Positions 42,796-50,948 of a stretch of DNA of 64,000 nt are shown here, piece by piece (positions within the stretch are counted from its first letter, which is position 1; every line of letters begins with the position of its first letter). Both the position numbers and the translations under genes were made by a program. The DNA is taken from assembly GCF_013410065.1 (NCBI RefSeq), contig NZ_JACCCW010000002.1, forward strand, positions 124,001 to 188,000, given 5' to 3'. Under the pieces are notes generated by a model that made no database searches, was not told the DNA's origin, and worked only from the letters and a program-made list of their open reading frames with translations. Origin of the DNA: Granulicella arctica. GTDB lineage: Bacteria > Acidobacteriota > Terriglobia > Terriglobales > Acidobacteriaceae.

Positions 42796-44217
42796 ATGTC
42801 CTTCGTTACCGAGAAAGAGGAGCTGAAACCCGGCCTGATTCTCTTTAGGCGCGGCGACGTGGAGCACCGCATGTGGTATTGCCGGATGAAGATGCCGAAG
42901 GCCGACCGCTACAAGACGGTTTCGCTTAAAACATCGGACAAAGAAGCGGCGCGGGAACGCGCCTTCGATCAGGATGCCGATGTACGGTTTCGCATCAAGC
43001 ATGACGTTCCCGTATTTAACCGCCCCTTCCGCGATGTGGCGCACGAGTATCTGTTGACGCAGGAAGCGCGAGCGAAGCGCGGAGAGATTAGCGCCGCGCG
43101 GCCCAAGAAACTCCGTGCCGTCATTGAAGGCACGTTAGACAGGTATGCAGGTTCGATGCAGGTCCACCTTATCGGTGATGAACGGTGGGGCGGCTATCCG
43201 GCATGGCGGCGGGAGAACGGCGCGGGACGCCACCGGCGCAACGGCGTTCGAGAAGTCACCGCCGACGCAGCGCAAACCTTCGCAGACCATGAAGCCGAGC
43301 GCCGCACCAAGGTTCAGCAGACTTTGGGTATCCGAGTGTTAAAACCGATTGAAGTCAAACCTTCCGAAGAACGGACTGTTCCTTTCATCAGCGATTCCAC
43401 CATCCGCTTCGAGATGTCCATCTTTGGCGCGATCATGAATTATGCGGTGAAGAAACGCTATGTTCCCGCAAGCCAGCGTTTCGACGAGCGCCCCAAGCTC
43501 AAGACGATGCGGCGTGACGAGTTCACGCTGGAGGAGTATCGCAAACTCCACACCGTAGGTCGCAAGTGGATTGCCGAGGCGGATAAGCCGTCCAGCGTTT
43601 GGTATCGTACCGTCACCTACAACTTGATTCTGATTGCCTGCAATACGGGAATGAGGCCAGCGGAGATGAAGAACCTCCGTTGGCGAGACATCATGCCTGC
43701 AAAAGACCGGGAGGGCCGCGAGATTGTTGTCTTGTTCGTGCAAGGCAAGGGAAAATCGCGCAAGCTGGTAGCTCCCAAAAGCGTCGGAGAGTATTTAGAA
43801 CGCATCCGTGCGATTTCCAAAGCTACGGAACAGGACGACCGAGTATTTACCAACATCACAGGCAAGCCTGCAAAGACCCTTTACAGCAGTCTGATTGCCG
43901 ACCTTCTGAACGAAGCGAATCTGCGCGAAGGCACGCAGGGCGTGCCGCGCTCGACTTATTGTTTCCGGCACACGTATGCCACGCTCCGCTTGCAGGAAGG
44001 CGTGGACGTGTATTTTCTTGCCGAGCAGATGGGAACTTCCGTCCACATGATTGAGAGCCACTACGGACACGTGAACACCATCAAGCACGCCGACCGCGTG
44101 TTGCAGGGCATGGCGGGTTGGGAGTTGCCACAACCGGACGTGACCAGGGCGAAGGCGTCGAAAGCTGCAGAGACCCACGACAAAGGCAAACGAGGTCAGC
44201 GCCACAAGCTGCGCTGA
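42796..44217 (+). CDS. Tyrosine-type site-specific integrase
   Basis: A 473-residue phage/ICE-type integrase. The N-terminal half contains an SAM-like DNA-binding part; the catalytic domain shows ACNTGMRPAEMKNLRW (Arg I), VQGKGKSRKL (beta-hairpin Lys), YCFRHTYATLRL (Arg II; the usual His at HxxR is Tyr) and EQMGTSVHMIESHYGH (nucleophile Tyr). It would insert and excise the island. AGGAGG seven bases before ATG 42796 fixes the start. It points away from the backbone edge and converges with the recombinase quartet. Confidence 0.9.
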   Translation: MSFVTEKEELKPGLILFRRGDVEHRMWYCRMKMPKADRYKTVSLKTSDKEAARERAFDQDADVRFRIKHDVPVFNRPFRDVAHEYLLTQEARAKRGEISAARPKKLRAVIEGTLDRYAGSMQVHLIGDERWGGYPAWRRENGAGRHRRNGVREVTADAAQTFADHEAERRTKVQQTLGIRVLKPIEVKPSEERTVPFISDSTIRFEMSIFGAIMNYAVKKRYVPASQRFDERPKLKTMRRDEFTLEEYRKLHTVGRKWIAEADKPSSVWYRTVTYNLILIACNTGMRPAEMKNLRWRDIMPAKDREGREIVVLFVQGKGKSRKLVAPKSVGEYLERIRAISKATEQDDRVFTNITGKPAKTLYSSLIADLLNEANLREGTQGVPRSTYCFRHTYATLRLQEGVDVYFLAEQMGTSVHMIESHYGHVNTIKHADRVLQGMAGWELPQPDVTRAKASKAAETHDKGKRGQRHKLR

Positions 44218-44324
44218 CCGTGAACCTCCCGAAGCCGTCTTTGGCCGGAGCCGTTGGCGGAGGCTGGCGTAGGGAAGTAATCGTCTCAATGTCCGGCCCG
44301 GACGTTCCTTGCTGAGATGGTTTT

Positions 44325-44446
44325 GATTTGCCGCTGCCCCGCCGGGGCGTTCTTAGCGGCAAATCTTCGCGCACGAGCCGCCGCTGGCGGCAGTTCTTCG
44401 TGCGCTTTGTGCCGGGAAGGATGCAGCGCCCATAGTACGGGGCGCT
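44325..44446. other. Three nested hairpins in a gap between convergent recombinase genes
   Basis: The 323-base gap 44218-44540 carries three successive stem-loops. (1) GATTTGCCGCT (44325-44335) with AGCGGCAAATC (44355-44365), with inner GCCCC/GGGGC. (2) GCGCACGA (44369-44376) with TCGTGCGC (44398-44405), with inner GCCGCC/GGCGGC. (3) AGCGCCC (44425-44431) with GGGCGCT (44440-44446). No T-runs follow the stems. They may end transcription from both sides, or be folded recombination sites. No coding sequence is seen. Confidence 0.5.
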
Positions 44447-44540
44447 TTCCACTCATATCCATGCAGGGCTTGTGTCCTGTCCCGCAACGCCCGGCCCTGA
44501 AAGGCAATGCGGAAGTAGACCTAAATAGGCGGATGCCTTT

Positions 44541-45515
44541 TCATAGACTGTCAAGAAACCTCATCAGCTCGCTATCATCGCGCCACCGCTTTTGGCCTCG
44601 CTTTGGACTGAGTTTATTGAGTTGCGCCCGGAAGCGCTCTGGAGTCAGACGTAGATAACGTTCCGACGCGCTGAGGTCATGCTGTCCCATGTAGGCCGAA
44701 AGCGCCGGAATCATTCGCCCCATGTCTGCGCCGTTCTTGAACCACGCAGTTAATCGGTGGACAGCGAAGGTATATCGCAGATCTTGCATCCTCGGCTGGT
44801 AGCGGGCTCCGTCGTAGCGAGCAACGCCTGCTTTCTTGCGCACCTTCTGGAAGGTCTTGCTCGCCGTGCTCGCTTTTATCTGTGCCCCATCCTTGGTTAG
44901 AAAGAATTGCGGGTCTCTTATTGCCTCTTGTTGATGATGCGCTCGGTGATACTGCAGCAATATCTTGTAAAGATCAGAACCAATCGGAATCTCGCGCGCA
45001 CAGCGGGCGACACTACTGCGAAGAGTGATTCGTCTCCTGCGAAAGTCCACGTCACCGCGCTCCAGTTGAACAGCTTCGCTGAGACCCGCGCCGGTTCCAT
45101 AAAGAAACAGAATCAAGGTGCGAAAGGTGCGAGGGCAGATCACAGAGTTCAAGTCTCGTTGAGTGTTTCCGGCTGCTACCAGCAGCCGCCGGAGTTCAGT
45201 TCGTGAATAAACGTAGGGGACAAATGTCTGTGCGGGAAAGCGCCGTGGGGGAGGCAGCGGCAACCCGTATATCTCATTACGGGCCTTCCAGTAGCAAAAA
45301 AACTGGCGCAGGACACAGTATTTGTTGTACCAAGTTGCAGCAGAGGTGTGAGGACCATCGAGAAAGGGGGCAATCTGGTTGACTCGGATTCGATTCAGGG
45401 GCATATCCCCGAGGCTTCGGCAAAGGGAACGCAGGTTTTGCGCACCTTTCATCCAGGGCGCGCCTTCGGATTGTCTCGCCTCAATATAAACTTCAATTCC
45501 TTCCTGTAGCTTCAT
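44541..45515 (-). CDS. Tyrosine recombinase B2, probably catalytically impaired
   Basis: A 324-residue B-type recombinase. It is close to B1 in its C-terminus (FRAQLNKLSPKRGQKRWRDD versus FRAQLVKLSPQRGKKRWRDD). The Arg I site reads YGTGAGLSEAVQL where B1 has YGTGLRVGEALRL, so the catalytic arginine is replaced. The HxxRH site reads QDLRY. The nucleophile tyrosine is kept in SERYLRL. Loss of Arg I suggests it cannot cleave alone and may serve as a structural or DNA-binding partner. The start at 45515 overlaps the A2 stop (ATGA) and matches the N-terminus of B1. Confidence 0.8.
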   Translation of the reverse strand: MKLQEGIEVYIEARQSEGAPWMKGAQNLRSLCRSLGDMPLNRIRVNQIAPFLDGPHTSAATWYNKYCVLRQFFCYWKARNEIYGLPLPPPRRFPAQTFVPYVYSRTELRRLLVAAGNTQRDLNSVICPRTFRTLILFLYGTGAGLSEAVQLERGDVDFRRRRITLRSSVARCAREIPIGSDLYKILLQYHRAHHQQEAIRDPQFFLTKDGAQIKASTASKTFQKVRKKAGVARYDGARYQPRMQDLRYTFAVHRLTAWFKNGADMGRMIPALSAYMGQHDLSASERYLRLTPERFRAQLNKLSPKRGQKRWRDDSELMRFLDSL

Positions 45516-46759
45516 CGCAACCCGCCCAGGCGAAAGGCGGCAACCTTGCGAAGAGCGGCGATGTCGCACTTTGCATAGATACCAACAGATTTCGTGTTGC
45601 GGTGTCCCAGGAAGTCGGCGATTTCTTTAAGGGATGACCCTTTCTGGAGCAGCCGGGTTGCACATGCGTGACGTAAAGCGTGAGGTCCATGATGACGGAG
45701 CTCTATTCCAAGTGCCCCCAACCGCCTCGATACGGTCCTCCACATAGTGCCGTGTTGGAGTGGTCCCCAAGGGCGTCGTTCTCCAAGGAAGACATGCCGA
45801 TCATCGACACGCGGTCGGACATGTCGAAGATATTTAAGAATCGCCTCCCCCACTTCGTATTGGATCGGATATTGCTGGGTACCGCCGTGCTTGGCGCGTC
45901 GAATGGTGAAGACTTCACTCTGCCAATCAAAATCCTCCAGACGCAGATTGATGACCTCGCTGGCGCGCAGTCCATAGACCGTGAACAGCAAGAGGAGAGC
46001 TCTGGCACGAATATGCTCGGGGTCATTCCCTTCGGTCAGTTTTAGCAGTTGGCGGACCTGCGTCCACGTTGGTCCCGTGGGGCGCGGCTCGCTTTTGGGA
46101 ATACGGGGGATTCGGATGGTGGGTGCGAGATTCGGCACACACCATCCGCGCATTTCAGCAAAACGGAAGAAACTGCGCAAGGCCTTGCATTGGTTGGCAA
46201 TACTGCGGGGCCTGCATCCTTCTGCACGCTTCGCGACAACGAATTTGTCAATGTCGGCCAAGGAAACGGTTTCCATATTTCCACCTTGAGCCGCCAGCCA
46301 AGTCAAGAAGCCTTGGGCACGGTTCGAATAGCCGCGAGCCGTCACTGCGGCGAGGCCATAAGTAGATCGCAGGGCATTGGAGAATGCGTGCGTCTGTTCG
46401 TGGAAAGGAGGATCTGGTGACAGCGCCAATTTGCCATTAAACCGAAACCATGCGCAGATATACTTGATAAAGGATCTTGGCGATCCATATTGGCTGTGAC
46501 CGGGATCTCGAAATGGGCCCCGATACTCCGCCCAAAATTCCGCCGCTTTTTCAATCTCTTCCTGGTGAACGACACGAAGCTCACGCAAGCCGAGGATTTG
46601 AATGGCGTGGAGCATATAACTGGCCGCATTGGTCAATGTGCGGTGGCTGTAGCCCTCTTCGAGCATGTGCCTCAGATACTGCTCGCGCTCCGCACACAGA
46701 GGTGCGAGGCGATGCCTATGAATTACTTTTGACGATTTATAGACCTGTTCAAAGATCAT
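45512..46759 (-). CDS. Tyrosine recombinase A2
   Basis: A 415-residue recombinase. Residues 1-100 are a type-specific N-terminus (LAPLCAEREQYLRHMLEEG) shared with A1. A core-binding domain follows (ALRSTYGLAAVTARGYSNRA). The catalytic domain is intact: FTVYGLRASEVINLRLEDF (Arg I), RRAKHGGTQQYPI (Lys), PHALRHACATRLL (His/Arg II), LGHRNTKSVGIYAK (His III and nucleophile Tyr). It is third in the cassette, overlapping B1 by 11 bases and B2 by 4. Confidence 0.9.
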   Translation of the reverse strand: MIFEQVYKSSKVIHRHRLAPLCAEREQYLRHMLEEGYSHRTLTNAASYMLHAIQILGLRELRVVHQEEIEKAAEFWAEYRGPFRDPGHSQYGSPRSFIKYICAWFRFNGKLALSPDPPFHEQTHAFSNALRSTYGLAAVTARGYSNRAQGFLTWLAAQGGNMETVSLADIDKFVVAKRAEGCRPRSIANQCKALRSFFRFAEMRGWCVPNLAPTIRIPRIPKSEPRPTGPTWTQVRQLLKLTEGNDPEHIRARALLLLFTVYGLRASEVINLRLEDFDWQSEVFTIRRAKHGGTQQYPIQYEVGEAILKYLRHVRPRVDDRHVFLGERRPWGPLQHGTMWRTVSRRLGALGIELRHHGPHALRHACATRLLQKGSSLKEIADFLGHRNTKSVGIYAKCDIAALRKVAAFRLGGLR

Positions 46760-47837
46760 TTCTCTGCCTTAATTGGAGATGTCTTGGTAGCGTTGGAGCC
46801 ACACTCTTTGGGTCGACTCGAATAGAAATGCTTCCATTCAGGCGACGACTTTTGCCGCTATCGTCCGACAATGCAGACAGAAACTTCATGAGTTCAGGAT
46901 CGTCACGCCACCTTTTCTTTCCGCGCTGGGGACTCAGCTTGACGAGTTGAGCGCGAAAGCGCTCCGGCGCAAAGGCGAGGTACTTTTCGGTCGACCTGAA
47001 ATCAGTCAAGCCCATATAGATCGCCAGCGCAGGCAACATACGATTCAGGTTCGCGCCGTGTTTAATCCATGCGGCAATTCGGTGCGTTGCAAATGTGTGC
47101 CGCAGATCATACATGCGAGGTTGATAGCAGCCACCATCGTCATGTCGTCGAATCTCAGATTTGTGGCGTAGCCTCCGGAACATCTTTTCAAGCTTGCTAT
47201 AGCTCAGACGTTCTCCAGTCTTGTCCTGGAAAAAGTAAGGATCATTCATCTCTTTCCGTCTCGAAGTCGCGTACGCCTCTAGCACCTTCCTCAGGTCTGG
47301 GCCGATCGCAATGATTCTTGAACGATTGAAGCGATTTCCATGGACACTGATTGCGCCTTTTTCGAGATCCACATCCTCTTCCTGCAATCGAAGAGCTTCC
47401 CCGACTCGCAGACCTGTTCCGTACAAAAAGATCAGAATAGTGCGTAGAGTCGTGTGGTCTATCTTGCTACGTTTCACCTTCCGAGTATTACGCGCTCCAT
47501 TCAACAAAAGGCGGATTTCCACATGAGTGAAGATGTAAGGAAGAAAGGGACGATCACTGACTTTTCGCTTCACCGGCATCGGCAGAACGTCGATCTCGCC
47601 GCGTGCTAACCAGAAATCAAAGAAGCCCCGGAGCATGTGATATTTTTCGAGCCAAGTGCTCGGAGAAGTTTTGGGTCCTTCGAGAAATGTGGCGATCTCG
47701 CGACTGGTGATCTGATCGAGTGAGACATCTCCTACCTGCCTGCACAGAGCCGCAAGATAGCCTGCGGGCCAGCTATAGACAAGGCCCTCGTCTCGTTTTC
47801 TTCTGACATAAATATCTGCTGCTACATTGAGCTTCAC
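46749..47837 (-). CDS. Tyrosine recombinase B1
   Basis: A 362-residue B-type recombinase. The GTG start at 47837 overlaps the A1 stop (GTGA) and yields KLNVAADIYV, matching the B2 N-terminus; a longer ORF exists but overlaps A1. Arg I is in LYGTGLRVGEALRLQEEDV, Arg II in MYDLRHTFATH (Tyr at the His II position) and the nucleophile Tyr in STEKYLAF. A C-terminal 40-residue tail is longer than in B2. Second gene of the cassette. Confidence 0.85.
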   Translation of the reverse strand: MKLNVAADIYVRRKRDEGLVYSWPAGYLAALCRQVGDVSLDQITSREIATFLEGPKTSPSTWLEKYHMLRGFFDFWLARGEIDVLPMPVKRKVSDRPFLPYIFTHVEIRLLLNGARNTRKVKRSKIDHTTLRTILIFLYGTGLRVGEALRLQEEDVDLEKGAISVHGNRFNRSRIIAIGPDLRKVLEAYATSRRKEMNDPYFFQDKTGERLSYSKLEKMFRRLRHKSEIRRHDDGGCYQPRMYDLRHTFATHRIAAWIKHGANLNRMLPALAIYMGLTDFRSTEKYLAFAPERFRAQLVKLSPQRGKKRWRDDPELMKFLSALSDDSGKSRRLNGSISIRVDPKSVAPTLPRHLQLRQRNDL

Positions 47838-49078
47838 AGTATCTCCGCCAAACTGAAGGCCGCTACCTTTCGTAAAGATCGTCGGTCGTATCTCGCATAA
47901 ATGGCAACGCATTGAGTGCTGCGATGTCCAAGGAAGTCCGCGATCTCCTTCAATGAGCTGCCCTTTGTTAACAGACGGGTTGCGCATGCGTGGCGTAAAG
48001 AATGGGGACCACGATGCTTTGATTGAATTCCCAGTCTATTGAACTGTCTTTGGACGACACTGCATATTGCTCCCTTGGAGAGTGGCCGATATGGAAGCTG
48101 CGCAGTCAAAAAAAGGTGCCGGCAGGCGCAGCGTGGACGCCCATAGCGTAGATAGTCGAGGATGGCTTCACCCACTTCATACTGAATAGGGAACTGTTGG
48201 ACTCCACCGCGTTTGGAGCGAAGGACGGAAAACGTCTCGCTTCGCCAATTGAAATCCTCCAAACGAAGGCGCGCTACTTCGCTGACCCGTAGACCGTAGA
48301 TCGCACAGAGGAGAAGCACGGCGCGAGTACGCATATCCCCGGAGGTCTTGCCCTGCGTCGAACGGATCAGGCGCCGCACGTCGACCCAACTCGGTCCTGC
48401 GGGAGGTTCCGTGTACATGGGGATACGTGGACCGACGATACCGCGCCAGATACCAGGTGGAGACCAGCCTTGCTCTTCCGCAAAGCGGAAGAACGCACGA
48501 AGTGCGATACAGTGACCAGAAATCGTCAGAAGGTGGACCCGAGCGTCACGCTTGGAGGCTAGAAAATCGTCCACGTCATAGACCGAAACGAGGGATAGTT
48601 CACTGCAACGCGCAGATAGCCATCGCAAGAAGTTCTCTGTTCGGGTGACGTAGGTATTTATGGTGGTGGACGCGAGCCGTCGCACTTCCAAGGCGTCCTT
48701 GAATTCGGCAACCTGAACATCGAAACATCCGGTTGGCCGACCAGGTAAGTTCAAAACACCAAGAAAGCGCAGCCACTGGCGGGCAAATTTAGCAAAATGT
48801 ACAGGAGAGGTCTCAGGGCGTTTGCCTACTCGTTCAGCTCCCTCATCATTGGCCCAGCGCACTCCAGCTTGTTCGATTTCGGCAGTTTCAACGCACCGCA
48901 AACTGACAAGTTCCATCATACGGACGATGTGAACGAGGTATGTTGCAACTTCTAGGACACGATGCGCACTCCAGCCGATTTGGAGTAGATGGGCGAGATA
49001 TTGCTCTCGCTCTTTCAGGAGCGGTGCTGCGCGATGCCGTCGCTGAGTGCTTAATCTGCTAGAGAGACTCTCGATCAT
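47834..49078 (-). CDS. Tyrosine recombinase A1
   Basis: A 414-residue recombinase and first gene of the cassette; GGAGATGG lies in front of its ATG. The A-type N-terminus (RAAPLLKEREQYLAHLLQIG) precedes a core-binding domain (FKDALEVRRLASTTINTYVT). The catalytic residues are all present: CAIYGLRVSEVARLRLEDF (Arg I), RSKRGGVQQFPI (Lys), PHSLRHACATRLL, and LGHRSTQCVAIYARYD (nucleophile Tyr). It probably acts with B1 as a pair. It has diverged clearly from A2, so the duplication is not recent. Confidence 0.9.
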   Translation of the reverse strand: MIESLSSRLSTQRRHRAAPLLKEREQYLAHLLQIGWSAHRVLEVATYLVHIVRMMELVSLRCVETAEIEQAGVRWANDEGAERVGKRPETSPVHFAKFARQWLRFLGVLNLPGRPTGCFDVQVAEFKDALEVRRLASTTINTYVTRTENFLRWLSARCSELSLVSVYDVDDFLASKRDARVHLLTISGHCIALRAFFRFAEEQGWSPPGIWRGIVGPRIPMYTEPPAGPSWVDVRRLIRSTQGKTSGDMRTRAVLLLCAIYGLRVSEVARLRLEDFNWRSETFSVLRSKRGGVQQFPIQYEVGEAILDYLRYGRPRCACRHLFLTAQLPYRPLSKGAICSVVQRQFNRLGIQSKHRGPHSLRHACATRLLTKGSSLKEIADFLGHRSTQCVAIYARYDRRSLRKVAAFSLAEIL

Positions 49079-49264
49079 CTGGCCATCTCCTTGATGTCAT
49101 CGGAGTTCCAGTTGGTCCCACAGAAAGTATGCTGAGCCCGGTGCAATGCGTTGTCCCGCGTGAACGGTCATCTCAAGTCAGAGAGCCGCCGCATAGCAGC
49201 TTGTCATCTTACTGCTTCAATCCCAGTTTTGGATACTCCAGCCTTGGCTCGTTTCTTCTGCCGC

Positions 49265-49414
49265 TTAGATGTGGTTTCTCTTGATGAAATCTTGATGGCA
49301 GGACTCGCAGTAGGCCAAATGGATTTGCAGCAGAGCCCATTCCTCTTCTGAAAGCCCTCCTGAGAAAAAGCGGGAGCATAGCGCAGCCAACTCCTCGTGC
49401 AATTTTGCGGTCAT
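49265..49414 (-). CDS. 49-residue putative zinc-finger (anti-sigma-like) protein
   Basis: The minus-strand frame encodes MTAKLHEELAALCSRFF then LSEEEWALLQIHLAYCESCH. HLAYCESC matches the HxxxCxxC zinc site of ZAS-type anti-sigma proteins, but nothing else of such a protein is present. AGAGGAGG seven bases upstream of the ATG is a near-perfect ribosome-binding site, which makes this small gene credible. It lies between the recombinase cassette and the regulator operon, on the same strand. Its partner is unknown; no sigma factor is next to it. Confidence 0.6.
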   Translation of the reverse strand: MTAKLHEELAALCSRFFSGGLSEEEWALLQIHLAYCESCHQDFIKRNHI

Positions 49415-49876
49415 AATTCGCCTCCTCTATCTGGTTACCCCAACCTCTCTTACAAAATTGCCTTTCAGGGTATTTGGAATCAATACAAAGATGCGAGTTT
49501 GGCCAAACTTACTCTTAGGGAGCTGGATCAGGGCAATTCAGGCGAGGTAAGCGGTTAGCCGACTCATCGTTGATGCCGCCGCCAACGCGCAGAGAGCCGG
49601 GGATTGCATCCTTGTCAACACCTTTGAGGAAGAGAGCGAGATAACGGATGATGCAGCAATGCAGCTTCTGACGGCTTGCTGAGACAGCAGCATTAAGTTG
49701 GCCGCAGCCTGCGCAGCAGTCTTGGAGGTATTCATAACTTGCTCTTCAATGGGAGGAAGCCAGTTTAATGGGCGAGCACCAACAGTCTCGCTGACACAGA
49801 CCTGGGAAGTGACAAACTGCCAGTGCCGTTGGACGATCCTCTATCGGGATTCGCCCATCTTGCAGGTCCCCCCTTT
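49415..49876. other. Gap without clear gene; perfect 14-base palindrome
   Basis: The stretch holds only short frames of no recognisable content. AGTTTGGCCAAACT at 49496-49509 is a perfect palindrome 82 bases upstream of the zinc-finger start and could be an operator. A minus-strand frame at 49538-49735 is low-complexity and was not accepted. Confidence 0.35.
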
Positions 49877-50191
49877 TCAGTTGTTCTTGAGCCAAGGGGG
49901 CGGACCTGCGCTAGCCTCGGTCATCTCGTCCACGCGTTTATAGAACTGATGAATCTCCATGACGCCGAAACCCAAAGCCTGAACCATTTGCATTTGAAGG
50001 CGTATGGAATAGTTGGTCGTGAGCCGGTTCTCCTCAAACTTCCGAAGCCAGGGAACGGAAATTCCCGCCTCCCTTGAAAAGTCCGCAAGACTCCAGCCCT
50101 TTTCGGTGCGGAGCTGGCGAACCAGATCACCGCAACATCGGTGGTATTCCTCTCTGTACCGTTGCATCGCGGCATTGTTCCGTGGCCTCAT
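49877..50191 (-). CDS. XRE-family transcriptional regulator (104 residues)
   Basis: A single helix-turn-helix protein: DLVRQLRTEKGWSLADFSRE, then AGISVPWLRKFEENRLTTN as the recognition part, and a C-terminal helix. Last gene of a four-gene operon in which each ATG overlaps the preceding stop (ATGA at 50188-50191). It probably binds island promoters, perhaps the palindromes at 51723-51767. Confidence 0.8.
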   Translation of the reverse strand: MRPRNNAAMQRYREEYHRCCGDLVRQLRTEKGWSLADFSREAGISVPWLRKFEENRLTTNYSIRLQMQMVQALGFGVMEIHQFYKRVDEMTEASAGPPPWLKNN

Positions 50192-50532
50192 TTCCTAGAC
50201 CTCTTCGCGGGCTTTCTCTGTTTCGGCGGTTGCTGAATCTGGTCGTATTGGGGATAGAAGTCTGGATGATCCGGCAAGAACAACTGTCCACTTTCGGCAA
50301 TGGGGTCGTCTTCGATGGAGACAAAGTGCGAAACCCTTGCTGTCGGCAGGGAAAAAGACTCAATAGAGATGGACCACTCGGTGCGATCGGCAAACACCAC
50401 GGTCACATAAACTACGCTGCGCTCCGCTTGAGAAAACCTTATGTGGTCGACTTCCTTCCCCTTCACGCTGTAATCGAAGAGCGTGCCGTGCTTATGCTCT
50501 AGGCGAATCGTCTTCACCCGCGCTCTGCTCAT
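50188..50532 (-). CDS. Hypothetical protein of the regulator operon
   Basis: A 114-residue protein with a beta-rich N-terminal two-thirds (FDYSVKGKEVDHIRF, VVYVTVVFADRTEWSISIES) and a proline/lysine-rich tail (PPKQRKPAKRSRK) suited to nucleic-acid contact. No family is recognised. It is enclosed by two helix-turn-helix genes with 4-base overlaps on both sides, so it should be made in step with them and may be their effector or antagonist. Confidence 0.7.
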   Translation of the reverse strand: MSRARVKTIRLEHKHGTLFDYSVKGKEVDHIRFSQAERSVVYVTVVFADRTEWSISIESFSLPTARVSHFVSIEDDPIAESGQLFLPDHPDFYPQYDQIQQPPKQRKPAKRSRK

Positions 50533-50948
50533 GGTTGCTCCCCCTCTTCGTTGGCTTCGTTCTCCAGAAGCACTTCATCGGGAATGTCCGATAGCTCTTC
50601 AGCCCGGTGCGCAAATTCTGTAAAAGAAAGATCGAAACCGATGCTGAGGCAGTAGAGAAAATAGAAGTCGGGATTGGGGTCTTTTCCAGCTTCGAGACCG
50701 CACACGAATTCAACCGGCACCTGGCTACGCTTTGCCAGTTCTTCCTGCGTCACACCATGCTCGTTCCGCAAAATGATAGAGAGAGCGGCATAAGCAGCAA
50801 CAGCGCGTGTGCTCCGCTCTTGCCTGTCAACTTCGGGAATCGCGTTGATGCCCTCCGCGACCTCTGCTTGCGAGAAACCACGTTCTACCCGCAAAGCACT
50901 CAGAGCTGCCCCTATGGCTTGGTTGAACTCCTCACGGCTGATTCTCAT
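50529..50948 (-). CDS. Helix-turn-helix regulator with two HTH-like segments
   Basis: A 139-residue protein. The segment ALSALRVERGFSQAEVAEGI and the later LRNEHGVTQEELAKRSQVPV both look like XRE helix-turn-helix starts. The second is complete, ending in a helix with FLYCLSIGFDLSFTEF. The acidic C-terminus (DEVLLENEANEEGEQ) may contact another protein. It is coupled by ATGA overlaps to the genes on both sides. Confidence 0.75.
   Translation of the reverse strand: MRISREEFNQAIGAALSALRVERGFSQAEVAEGINAIPEVDRQERSTRAVAAYAALSIILRNEHGVTQEELAKRSQVPVEFVCGLEAGKDPNPDFYFLYCLSIGFDLSFTEFAHRAEELSDIPDEVLLENEANEEGEQP

Larger units (their letters stand above)
44541..49078 (-). mobile_element. Four-gene tyrosine recombinase cassette (A1-B1-A2-B2), related to recombinase-in-trio elements
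   Basis: Four tyrosine recombinase genes lie head to tail with overlaps of 4, 11 and 4 bases. They fall in two types: A (414 and 415 residues) and B (362 and 324). A1 resembles A2 and B1 resembles B2, so the cassette is a diverged tandem duplication of an AB pair. Known recombinase-in-trio elements carry three such genes in overlapping order. No flanking inverted repeats were found by eye. Confidence 0.75.

Noticed and set aside
42660..42800. tRNA gene as integration target
   Set aside because: No cloverleaf or TTCRANTC arm is seen at the island's left edge.
49538..49735. 65-residue minus-strand frame
   Set aside because: Ala/Ser low-complexity, no ribosome-binding site and no family.
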